Shown here in pieces: positions 52,013 to 59,060 of a DNA stretch of 64,000 nt. A model generated the notes under the pieces. It was not told the origin of the DNA, made no database searches, and was given only the letters and a program-made list of their open reading frames with translations. The first letter of the stretch is position 1; each line of letters begins with the position of its first letter. The stretch lies in contig NZ_FOBD01000021.1 of NCBI RefSeq assembly GCF_900109515.1, forward strand, positions 31,053 to 95,052. The letters are read 5' to 3'. This DNA is from Paenibacillus sp. OK003. GTDB lineage: Bacteria > Bacillota > Bacilli > Paenibacillales > Paenibacillaceae. The translations under genes were made by a program, and so were the position numbers.

Positions 52013-52987
52013 ATGAGAAAGCTTTTTGTTCCATTTATATTTATTCTGGTTTTATTGCTTAGCGCTTGTGGAAGCAACTCAGCCAAAGATACAACGGAGA
52101 ATACAACTACATCCAACGAATCCACTTCTTCGAAAACGGATGCAGCAGGTTCTTCATCCGAGTCAGATTCGGGTACGTTCACTTATCAATCGGAGACAGG
52201 TCCTGTGGAAGTTCCTTCCCACCCGCAACGAGTGGTTGTGCTGACCCGATTCCTGACAGGAAACGTCATGGCACTTGATGTGCCACTGGTTGGTGTGGAT
52301 GAAATGTCCAAAGAGAACCCGAATTTCAAAGAAAAACTGGCCAATACAGAGGCGGTTACCGACGAAAGTCTGGAGAAAATTATCGAATTGAACCCCGATT
52401 TGATTATCGGCCTGTCAGATATCAAGAACGTCGATAAGCTAAAGCAAATTGCGCCAACAGTCACCTATACATATGGTAAGGTGGACTTCCTCAAGCAACA
52501 ACTGGAGATCGGAAAGCTTGTGAACAAAGAAAAAGAAGCACAGGCCTGGGTTGAAGATTTTGATGCTCGAAGCAAAAAAGTTGGGGAAGAAATCAAAGCC
52601 AAAATTGGCGCGAATGCGACTGTATCCGTTATTGAAACGTTTAATAAACAACTTTATGTGTATGGCGAGAAATTTGGACGTGGAACGGAAATACTGTATG
52701 ATCAATTCGGTTTAGGTATGCCAGATAAAGTCAAAGAAGCGACCAAGAAAGACGGATTCTTTGCTGTATCGAACGAAGTACTGAAAGACTACATGGGAGA
52801 CTATGTAATATTCAGTAAAAATGCCGACGAGGACAATTCGTTCCAAAATACCGAAACATACAAAAATATTGATGCGGTGAAAAATAATCGAGTATTTGAA
52901 GCCGATGCCAAGGCATTCTACTTCAATGATCCACTCAGCATGGAATACCAGCTGGAATTCTTTATCGAACATTTTCTTGGCAAGTAA
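52013..52987 (+). CDS. Iron-siderophore ABC transporter substrate-binding lipoprotein
   Basis: 324 residues from ATG 52013. Lipoprotein signal FIFILVLLLSAC with the lipidated Cys19, then a Ser/Thr-rich linker of about 35 residues. The class III binding fold follows, with PSHPQRVVVLTRFLTGNVMA near the start and LNPDLIIGLSDIKNVDKLK in the first lobe; the second lobe contains ATVSVIETFNKQLYVYGEKF. It should bind a ferric siderophore on the outer face of the membrane and pass it to the permeases downstream. A Fur box precedes it. Confidence 0.9.
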   Translation: MRKLFVPFIFILVLLLSACGSNSAKDTTENTTTSNESTSSKTDAAGSSSESDSGTFTYQSETGPVEVPSHPQRVVVLTRFLTGNVMALDVPLVGVDEMSKENPNFKEKLANTEAVTDESLEKIIELNPDLIIGLSDIKNVDKLKQIAPTVTYTYGKVDFLKQQLEIGKLVNKEKEAQAWVEDFDARSKKVGEEIKAKIGANATVSVIETFNKQLYVYGEKFGRGTEILYDQFGLGMPDKVKEATKKDGFFAVSNEVLKDYMGDYVIFSKNADEDNSFQNTETYKNIDAVKNNRVFEADAKAFYFNDPLSMEYQLEFFIEHFLGK

Positions 52988-52990
52988 ACC

Positions 52991-54007
52991 TTGAACGCGA
53001 TGAAAAATAAACGACTTCCTTTTCGGTTTGCAACCAAGCTGCTGGGTAGTGTACTCGTACTTATCGTGTGTTTCATCATCGCCATGATGTTTGGCGCAGA
53101 AGAAACGACATTCCGCAATCTGTGGCTAACCCTGACCTCTGCGACGAAGAACGACAATATTCTTATTCTGCGAGAGATCAGACTTCCACGGGAACTCGCT
53201 GCCATGCTGATCGGAGCGGCTCTCGCCGTCTCCGGAGGCATCATGCAGGGAATCACTCGCAATCCGCTGGCTGATCCTGGACTGCTCGGTCTGACTTCAG
53301 GTGCCAATATGGCACTCGCCCTGGCTTTTGTTTTCATGCCATCACTCGGATATTTTGGAATTATGGTCGCTTGTTTTGCAGGTGCTGCACTTGGAGCAGC
53401 ATTGGTTATTGTGCTCGGCTCGATGCGGAGGGGGAGCTTATCTCCTATCCGGGTAGTGCTGGCCGGGGCAGCGGTATCCGCTTTTATGTATGCCATCTCG
53501 GATGGCATCAGTATCTTTTTCAAAATTTCCAAGGATGTATCTATGTGGACTTCGGGAGGACTCATCGGAACGACATGGGGCCAGATTCAAGCCATTGCAC
53601 CTGTCATACTGATTGGTCTAGCTGTAGTTCCATTCCTTTCCAACCAGATCAACATTCTTAGCTTGAGCGATGAGGTGGCGACTGGACTGGGGCAGAAGCT
53701 TGTACTCGTCAAAACCATTCTGTTCTTGCTGGTCATCGTGCTTACAGGAGCATCGGTTGCATTGATCGGAAACATGGCCTTTGTTGGCTTAATGATCCCC
53801 CATATTGTCCGTAAATTGGTGGGCACGGACTATCGGTATATTATACCCGTATCCATTTTTGCCGGAGCATCGTTTATGCTGCTTGCCGAAACACTGGGTC
53901 GAACGATAAATGCACCTTACGAAACACCTGTGGTCGCCATTGCTTCCATGCTTGGTTTACCTTTCTTCCTGTTCGTTGTGCGTAGAGGGGGCAAAGCGTT
54001 CTCATGA
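52991..54007 (+). CDS. FecCD-family siderophore permease (subunit 1)
   Basis: 338 residues starting at TTG 52991, or ATG 53000 three codons later; no strong ribosome site is seen, so translation may be coupled to the lipoprotein gene, whose stop is three bases away. About nine to ten membrane segments. Family marks: LREIRLPRELAAMLIGAALA, MQGITRNPLADPGLLGLTSGA, and the coupling motif FVGLMIPHIVRKLVGTDYR. Forms the channel of the iron-siderophore importer with the next gene product. Confidence 0.9.
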   Translation: MNAMKNKRLPFRFATKLLGSVLVLIVCFIIAMMFGAEETTFRNLWLTLTSATKNDNILILREIRLPRELAAMLIGAALAVSGGIMQGITRNPLADPGLLGLTSGANMALALAFVFMPSLGYFGIMVACFAGAALGAALVIVLGSMRRGSLSPIRVVLAGAAVSAFMYAISDGISIFFKISKDVSMWTSGGLIGTTWGQIQAIAPVILIGLAVVPFLSNQINILSLSDEVATGLGQKLVLVKTILFLLVIVLTGASVALIGNMAFVGLMIPHIVRKLVGTDYRYIIPVSIFAGASFMLLAETLGRTINAPYETPVVAIASMLGLPFFLFVVRRGGKAFS

Positions 54008-55011
54008 CAATGTCTGCGCGAATTCGCAAGCAACGACTGATTCTGCTCGTGTGTTTGCTGCTGATCCTCATCACGGCTGTGGTAGGTATGAGCTGGGGGT
54101 ATTCCTCGTTGTCTTTCAAAAGGGTAATTCCAGTGTTATTTGGCCAAGGTACATTTAAAGAAGACTTTGTTCTGTTTTCGGTCCGATTACCTCGAATTTT
54201 TATTACATTACTAGCTGGTATGGCGCTTGCGCTGTCAGGCTCTATTTTGCAGAGCATTACGCGTAATGACTTGGCCGATCCAGGCATCATTGGAATCAAT
54301 TCAGGTGCAGGTGTTGCCGTTGCCATCTTCTTTCTGTATTTCCCGATTGAAGTGGGCACGTTCGTTTATATGCTGCCATTAGCTGCTTTTATTGGTGCAT
54401 TACTGACAGCCGCGCTCATCTATCTGTTCTCCTATAGCCGGACCAAGGGACTTGATCCCATAAAAATGGTTCTGGTCGGGGTTGGATTCTCGATGGCGCT
54501 GTCAGGCATCATGATTGTCATCATATCTTCGGCGGAGCGATCCAAGGTCGACTTTATTGCCAAGTGGATCTCCGGAAACATATGGGGGGCAGACTGGCCA
54601 TTCATATGGGCTTTGCTGCCTTGGCTGATTGTGTTAATCCCGCTTACGTTGTTCAGAACCAGACGGCTTGATCTCATGGGATTGAACGAAGAAACGGCAA
54701 TCGGAGTGGGGTTGAAGCTGGAGCGGGAACGCTTGGTACTCATGGTGATTGCTGTTGCAGCTGCCGCATCTGCTGTATCGGTTACGGGAGGAATCGCGTT
54801 TATCGGTTTGATGGCTCCACACATCGCCAAAGCGCTGGTCGGTCCACGTAACTCGTTATTTATTCCTGTAGCCGTTCTGCTTGGGGGCTGGCTTCTATTA
54901 ATTGCAGATACGGTTGGACGCAACCTGGTTGATCCTGATGGAATTGCAGCAGGAATTATGGCCTCCCTAATCGGTGTGCCGTATTTTGTCTATTTATTAT
55001 TGAAGAAATAA
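54004..55011 (+). CDS. FecCD-family siderophore permease (subunit 2)
   Basis: 335 residues; ATG 54004 overlaps the previous stop by four bases. Family marks: RLPRIFITLLAGMALALSGS, QSITRNDLADPGIIGINSGA, and FIGLMAPHIAKALVGPRNS. About nine membrane segments. It pairs with subunit 1. No ATPase gene follows, so the complex must borrow one encoded elsewhere, as the B. subtilis Feu system does with YusV. Confidence 0.9.
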   Translation: MTMSARIRKQRLILLVCLLLILITAVVGMSWGYSSLSFKRVIPVLFGQGTFKEDFVLFSVRLPRIFITLLAGMALALSGSILQSITRNDLADPGIIGINSGAGVAVAIFFLYFPIEVGTFVYMLPLAAFIGALLTAALIYLFSYSRTKGLDPIKMVLVGVGFSMALSGIMIVIISSAERSKVDFIAKWISGNIWGADWPFIWALLPWLIVLIPLTLFRTRRLDLMGLNEETAIGVGLKLERERLVLMVIAVAAAASAVSVTGGIAFIGLMAPHIAKALVGPRNSLFIPVAVLLGGWLLLIADTVGRNLVDPDGIAAGIMASLIGVPYFVYLLLKK

Positions 55012-55049
55012 TCTTAAAATCTTTAGATTAATTGAACACTCAGCTAATC

Positions 55050-55092
55050 AGGCTATCTTTTTGTCCTCAAGACAAGGGATAGCCTTTGTTTG
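55050..55092 (+). terminator. Terminator after the siderophore permease genes
   Basis: AGGCTATC / GATAGCCT with an inner CCTT-type stem (TTGTCCT / AGACAAG), followed by a T-rich stretch; 38 bases after the stop. Confidence 0.7.
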
Positions 55093-55133
55093 TAGTTTTG
55101 GCGGGGAAAAGGGTGAAGCTTAGGCTACCCAGA

Positions 55134-55286
55134 ATGTTTGATGTAACAATTATTGGTGGCGGGCCTGCCGGATTATTTTCAGCACTGAGGAAAACGAAAA
55201 AGCCGCTCACCCGTCAGCATGACGAGGAGCGGTTTCTTGTTCACAAGCCGACGATTTCGTCGGTCTGCTTAATTCGTAGAATGTAA
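55134..55286 (+). pseudogene. Truncated flavoprotein gene (ferredoxin-NADP reductase-like N terminus)
   Basis: ATG 55134 opens with MFDVTIIGGGPAGLFSAL, the FAD-binding Rossmann start of the TrxB-like ferredoxin/flavodoxin-NADP reductases (YumC type). After that the homology stops: the frame continues through a terminator hairpin (KTKKPLTRQHDEERF) to a stop at 55286. Only about 18 of an expected 330 or more residues remain, so this looks like a gene remnant left by a deletion. In related clusters such a reductase often follows the fec genes and may release iron from siderophores; that is recollection, not checked. Confidence 0.65.
55196..55240. terminator. Terminator hairpin between truncated flavoprotein and ABM gene
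   Basis: AAGCCGCTC-CCGTCA / TGACG-GAGCGGTTT stem. It has T residues on both strands' 3' sides and lies downstream of the minus-strand operon 55296-56776. Confidence 0.7.
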
Positions 55287-55295
55287 GGCTCGAAT

Positions 55296-55592
55296 TTAGT
55301 GTTTAACTGCTTCTCCAGCGAATACTTCAACGTTCATTGGAGCGGCCATGAATGCTGCTGCTTGCTGAACAAATGCCTGGAAATGGGCGCTGGTGTTGTG
55401 GGAAGCTGTAGCGGCTTCGTCTTTCCACAGTTCAATCATCGTGTAATGATGTTCGCGTTCAGTACTTTTGGCGAGATCATAGCTGATGTTACCTTCTTCA
55501 TTACGTGTTGCAGGGATCAGCACTTTTGTCGCTTCCAAAAAAGCTTGTTCCTGGTCTGGTTTAACTTGCAAGTGAGCGTGAATGATAATCAT
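55296..55592 (-). CDS. Antibiotic-biosynthesis monooxygenase (ABM) domain protein
   Basis: 98 residues from ATG 55592, 9 bases after GGAGG; a TTG three codons upstream is too close to it. A dimeric ferredoxin-like ABM/YgiN fold: IHAHLQVKPDQEQAFLEATK at the start, the conserved EEGNISYDLAKS, and MIELWKDEAATASHNTSAHF. E. coli YgiN is a quinol monooxygenase; related proteins act on quinones or heme. Third gene of the MarR-nitroreductase-ABM operon, which fits a quinone or nitro-compound response. Confidence 0.85.
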   Translation of the reverse strand: MIIIHAHLQVKPDQEQAFLEATKVLIPATRNEEGNISYDLAKSTEREHHYTMIELWKDEAATASHNTSAHFQAFVQQAAAFMAAPMNVEVFAGEAVKH

Positions 55593-55678
55593 AATATTCA
55601 ACCTCCAATAGTGTATTTAGAATATTGTTATTGTTTCTGAATATGAACGGTGCTTTACATGTAAAACGTTGCCTGATA

Positions 55679-56329
55679 TTATGCCCAAGTCGTAATTTTC
55701 TCAACAGGCAGACGGTAGGAAGGGTGACCTTCTTTGGCCGATTTGCCGATCGAGATCAGCATAACGGGTTGGTAACGATCTTTATCCATACCGAATGCTT
55801 CAGCAATTTGATCTTTCTCATAACCGCCGATTGGGTTGGTATCATAACCATGAGCACGTGCAGCGAGCATCAATTGCATGGAAGCCAGACCCGCGTCAAT
55901 CAGATTGACATCGCGAAGAGCGGAGGCGGGCATATTTTCATAATAAGGCATTACCGTTTTGAGCTGCATATCTTTCACTTCCTGTGGCATATAACCGAGC
56001 TCTACCGCTTTACCAAAAATTTCGTCCATGTACTCGACATTGTTCATATCAATAAATACGCCGATTACTGCTGCCGAAGTCAAGACCTGATTTTGATTGA
56101 ATCTCGCGAGAGGAGCAAGCTTTTCTTTGCCTTCAGCCGTATCTACAACGAGAAAACGCCAAGGTTGCAAATTGATGGACGATGGGGCACGAGAAGCTTC
56201 AGACAGAATTTCTGTCATTTCTTCACGGCTGATTTTGACTTCAGGATCGTATAGTTTTACAGACCGGCGGCCGTAGGTAATTTCGTTGAAATCATTTGTC
56301 TTTTGAAAAGTGCTTTGGAATGTACTCAT
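55679..56329 (-). CDS. Nitroreductase-family flavoprotein
   Basis: 216 residues from ATG 56329 after AGAGGAGAGAACC. The FMN site is seen in the N-terminal YGRRSVKLYDPEVKISREEM and in RAPSSINLQPWRFLVVD, and the C-terminal half contains DAGLASMQLMLAARAHGYDT and NPIGGYEKDQIAEAFG. It matches the NfnB/YdgI group, which uses NAD(P)H to reduce nitroaromatics and quinones with bound FMN. Lies between a MarR regulator and the ABM protein in one minus-strand operon. Confidence 0.9.
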   Translation of the reverse strand: MSTFQSTFQKTNDFNEITYGRRSVKLYDPEVKISREEMTEILSEASRAPSSINLQPWRFLVVDTAEGKEKLAPLARFNQNQVLTSAAVIGVFIDMNNVEYMDEIFGKAVELGYMPQEVKDMQLKTVMPYYENMPASALRDVNLIDAGLASMQLMLAARAHGYDTNPIGGYEKDQIAEAFGMDKDRYQPVMLISIGKSAKEGHPSYRLPVEKITTWA

Positions 56330-56356
56330 GTAGGGTTCTCTCCTCTAAATATGGGT

Positions 56357-56776
56357 TTAAAAATTGTTTTGCATTCGTTCCAGGAAATCAGCAAGCAGAT
56401 GAACTTCTTCTTCACTAAAATCCTGTAGAATCTGATTGATAAAATTGGTTTTCTCAACTTTATAACCTTCGATTTGCTTCCGTCCTTCATCCGTAAGGCG
56501 GACAAAGGTAACGCGGTTGTCTTCCGGATTTTTACGTCTGGTGACCATCGAATCGGCTTCAAGCTGCTTCAGATGGCGAGTGATCGCCGCACTGTCGATA
56601 TTAATGATTTTTTGCAACATGGACTGATTAATCTCGTCGACCTGATCCAACTCATGCAAAATCTCAAAGCGTGATGAGCTGATGCCCGTACAGCGTTCGA
56701 ACTTGGGGCTGATCTTGTTACCCAGCCCGTTGAGCAGATTGATAATCTGCTCCTCCTTGGAAAACACACGTGTCAT
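56357..56776 (-). CDS. MarR-family regulator of the nitroreductase operon
   Basis: 139 residues from ATG 56776 with GGGAGGT 6 bases upstream. Winged helix at about residues 30-105 (SSSRFEILHELDQVDEINQS; KIINIDSAAITRHLKQLEAD; the wing RRKNPEDNRVTFVRLTDEG). First gene of the operon. It probably represses its own promoter; a perfect CATCAAT/ATTGATG palindrome lies 117 bases upstream at 56893-56907. A quinone or thiol-reactive signal is likely by analogy with YodB/YhbI-type systems, but cysteines are few here (one, Cys29), so this is tentative. Confidence 0.88.
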   Translation of the reverse strand: MTRVFSKEEQIINLLNGLGNKISPKFERCTGISSSRFEILHELDQVDEINQSMLQKIINIDSAAITRHLKQLEADSMVTRRKNPEDNRVTFVRLTDEGRKQIEGYKVEKTNFINQILQDFSEEEVHLLADFLERMQNNF

Positions 56777-56892
56777 GACTAGACCTCCCGGGTGAATCTG
56801 GACATGAACAACGGCTTAGGTAAACACCATAGTGGTGCCTATTTATAATGCCATTGCTGAATAAAAATTATCGGATGCCTCAATAGTTGATA

Positions 56893-56907
56893 CATCAATC
56901 ATTGATG
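56893..56907. promoter_or_regulatory. Candidate MarR operator
   Basis: CATCAAT, one central base, ATTGATG: a perfect 7-base inverted repeat upstream of the MarR-nitroreductase-ABM operon. Confidence 0.5.
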
Positions 56908-57323
56908 GCTCAATTAATATATCATGCCTTTTTTGATTTTGCAACCCGATCTTTATATGTAAGATCATACATTGGAATTTAGATTGATCTGGTGTTGCTT
57001 ATGAGTTAGTATGTCCGAATGCTGAGGCAAATATCGAGCGTACCAACATTGTGATTACTCGAAGTAGAGGGCCACCGTTCGATATTCTGCTTATTGCTGT
57101 TTGGAGTTTTTGAACTCGGCCATGGCCATTCCAAATTCTATTATGCTATGCTGACGAGATCAAGCTGAAAAAGGCTTTCTAACAGCAACTTGGCATCTCA
57201 ATCGTGCTATATTATTCAGAAGCAGATGGAAAAAGCCCGTGAGCTACTGGAAAGTGGCATTCCGAACAAGCTCAATATTTTATATTTTTGCAATAGCTGA
57301 TACTATCCGATATACTTCAAGCT

Positions 57324-57333
57324 ATTGATCAAT
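57324..57333. promoter_or_regulatory. TetR operator candidate, copy 1
   Basis: Perfect palindrome ATTGATCAAT, 26 bases before the TetR start. The same palindrome recurs at 57915 and 58927. Confidence 0.6.
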
Positions 57334-57358
57334 TAATTACTATTGTATGGAGGGTACT

Positions 57359-57883
57359 ATGATGGCTAAAGATAAATCCACTTCGGTCAATCGGCGTAAT
57401 GATATTATCTCCGCAGCTATTGATATATTTGCGGAAATAGGCTATTACCGTGCAACGACAGCTCAAGTCGCTGAAAGAGCGCAGATTTCCCAACCGTATA
57501 TTTTTCGTTTTTTCAAAACTAAAGAAGCTTTATTGTTATGTGCACTGGAAGTTTCCTGGACACGATTGATTGATTCTTTCCGGATTGTGGTGGAAACTGC
57601 TTCTGCAGATCAATTGGAGAACGAATTAACTGAAGCTTATGAAGAAATTCTAGAATCTCACAAGAATGAAATCCTGCTTCAGATGCAAGCGCAAACCATT
57701 CAGGAAGAAGTCATCCGTCAAGCAATGCAAAAAGGATTCACTGAGGTGCGAAATATGGTATTCGAAGCTTTTACAGTGGCAGGCATTTCCAATCCAAAGC
57801 AAAGAACGTTGATATTTCTGGCAATCGGCATGTTATGTAATATATCAACCGCACTGGATATGCCAGAGCTTATGGATAGATAG
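57359..57883 (+). CDS. TetR-family transcriptional regulator
   Basis: About 174 residues. ATG 57359 (or 57362) follows GGAGGG; an ATG at 57347 overlaps that site. The N-terminal helix-turn-helix is typical: NDIISAAIDIFAEIGYYRAT and VAERAQISQPYIFRFFKTKE. The rest is an all-helical ligand and dimer domain (LENELTEAYEEILESHKNE; KQRTLIFLAIGMLCNISTAL). Three ATTGATCAAT palindromes flank it and the next gene, so it probably represses itself and the SDR gene. It is 70 bases upstream of that gene. Confidence 0.88.
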   Translation: MMAKDKSTSVNRRNDIISAAIDIFAEIGYYRATTAQVAERAQISQPYIFRFFKTKEALLLCALEVSWTRLIDSFRIVVETASADQLENELTEAYEEILESHKNEILLQMQAQTIQEEVIRQAMQKGFTEVRNMVFEAFTVAGISNPKQRTLIFLAIGMLCNISTALDMPELMDR

Positions 57884-57914
57884 AAAGGGAAGAGTCCCTT
57901 TTTGTATTTCAGTT

Positions 57915-57924
57915 ATTGATCAAT
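57915..57924. promoter_or_regulatory. TetR operator candidate, copy 2
   Basis: ATTGATCAAT, 31 bases after the TetR stop and 31 before the start of the broken SDR gene, where it would cover that gene's promoter. Confidence 0.6.
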
Positions 57925-57954
57925 CACTAAACAAGAGAAAGAGGTTGAGATGAA

Positions 57955-58907
57955 ATGAAAAGAGCAATCGTAGTTGGGCAACAGGTGGAACGGGCGCAGC
58001 AATTACATAGGAATTGATTAAACGTGGCATTTCTACCATTATTTTTGGCCGCTCACGTCAAAAACTGGAGCAACTTGCGGTAAAACTGGGTTCCCCTGAT
58101 CACCTACAGATCGTTGTGGGAGATGCGTTCCGACCTGATGATATTATAGCTGCTTCACTAGAGGCTGATGTAATGTTTCATTGTGCGAATGTACCCTATA
58201 ACGAAATGCAAAGCAGGCTGATCCCTCTTGGTGAATCGGTTATGGAGTCGGTAGAACAACTGGGCCTGAAGGTGGTCGTCATTGACGGAATTTATCCTTA
58301 TGGCAGAAGACAAATGAAAGAAGTGACTGAAGAACATCCAAAGCAGCCGCATACTCAAAAAGGAAAGACTAGACTTGCCTATGAGCAGATGTTATTTAGC
58401 AGCCAATGGCGCAAAGCGCAAGTGATGATTGTTCGCTTGCCTGATTATTATGGTCCTACTGCCAATCAGGCCTCTTACCTGGGGTCCAGGCTTGAAGCAA
58501 TAGCGGAAGGGAAAATGGTTTTTTTTATCGGAACTATGAAAATGCCTCGAGAGTATATCTATTTGCCAGATGCAGCGGTCATGGTTGTTGAGTTGGCGAG
58601 CAGAGATGATGCCTATCGGCAGAATTGGAATATTCCTGGCGCTGGCGTAATATCGGGTAAGGAAATCGTACGGATTGCACAACAGGCGGCGGGTAAAGCG
58701 AAACCGGTGATATCCCTAGGCAAAACAGGATTGTCGTTACTTGGATTGGCCGTACCGGCAATGAAAGAAGTTGTTGAAATGTTATATTTGACAGAAGAAC
58801 CTCTGGTGTTGAGTAAAAAGAAATACGAGGCCAGCATTGGGCCGGTGAAGATGACTTCTTTTGAAGAGGGGATTGCACAGACGATAGGTGAGCTGCAAAA
58901 GAAATAA
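57955..58907 (+). pseudogene. NAD(P)-dependent epimerase/SDR-type gene broken near its start
   Basis: The ATG at 57955 begins MKRAIVVG, then the frame breaks. Adding one base after 57978 restores the Rossmann loop ATGGTGAAIT, but the next codon is TAG (58008-58010) where CAG would be expected, followed by ELIKRGISTIIFGRSRQKLEQ. From 58014 to 58907 the frame is intact for 297 codons, with epimerase-family features: HCANVPYNEMQSRLIPL, VVIDGIYPYGRRQMKEVTE and VIVRLPDYYGPTANQASYLG. So one frameshift and one nonsense change separate the cofactor loop from the body. A sequencing error could explain one lesion, hardly both. It was probably the target of the TetR regulator upstream. Confidence 0.75.
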
Positions 58908-58926
58908 ATGCGTATGTAGTTTGGTA

Positions 58927-58936
58927 ATTGATCAAT
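58927..58936. promoter_or_regulatory. TetR operator candidate, copy 3
   Basis: ATTGATCAAT, 20 bases after the SDR stop and about 125 bases before the collagen-like gene, which it might also influence. Confidence 0.5.
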
Positions 58937-59060
58937 CAATAAATTGTAAATGCTGATATGACTTCATTAATGGGCGGTGCATCAAACCTGTCCTAGACAT
59001 AGAGTGTAGTATTGCAAAAGCGGAGAATCGACACGGTCTACAAGGAGGGAGGATTTTCTT

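Larger units (their letters stand above)
56777..57358. other. Intergenic region between divergent MarR and TetR genes
   Basis: About 580 bases without a supported gene. It holds the MarR-side palindrome (56893-56907) and, next to the TetR gene, the ATTGATCAAT palindrome (57324-57333). The middle contains short open stretches, such as a 24-codon one at 57226, that match nothing I recognise and may be remnants. Confidence 0.4.

Noticed and set aside
58960..59060. Sigma-K promoter before the collagen-like gene
   Set aside because: CATAGAGTGTA near 58998 is close to the -10 pattern, but the spacing inside the motif is off and no matching -35 was found.
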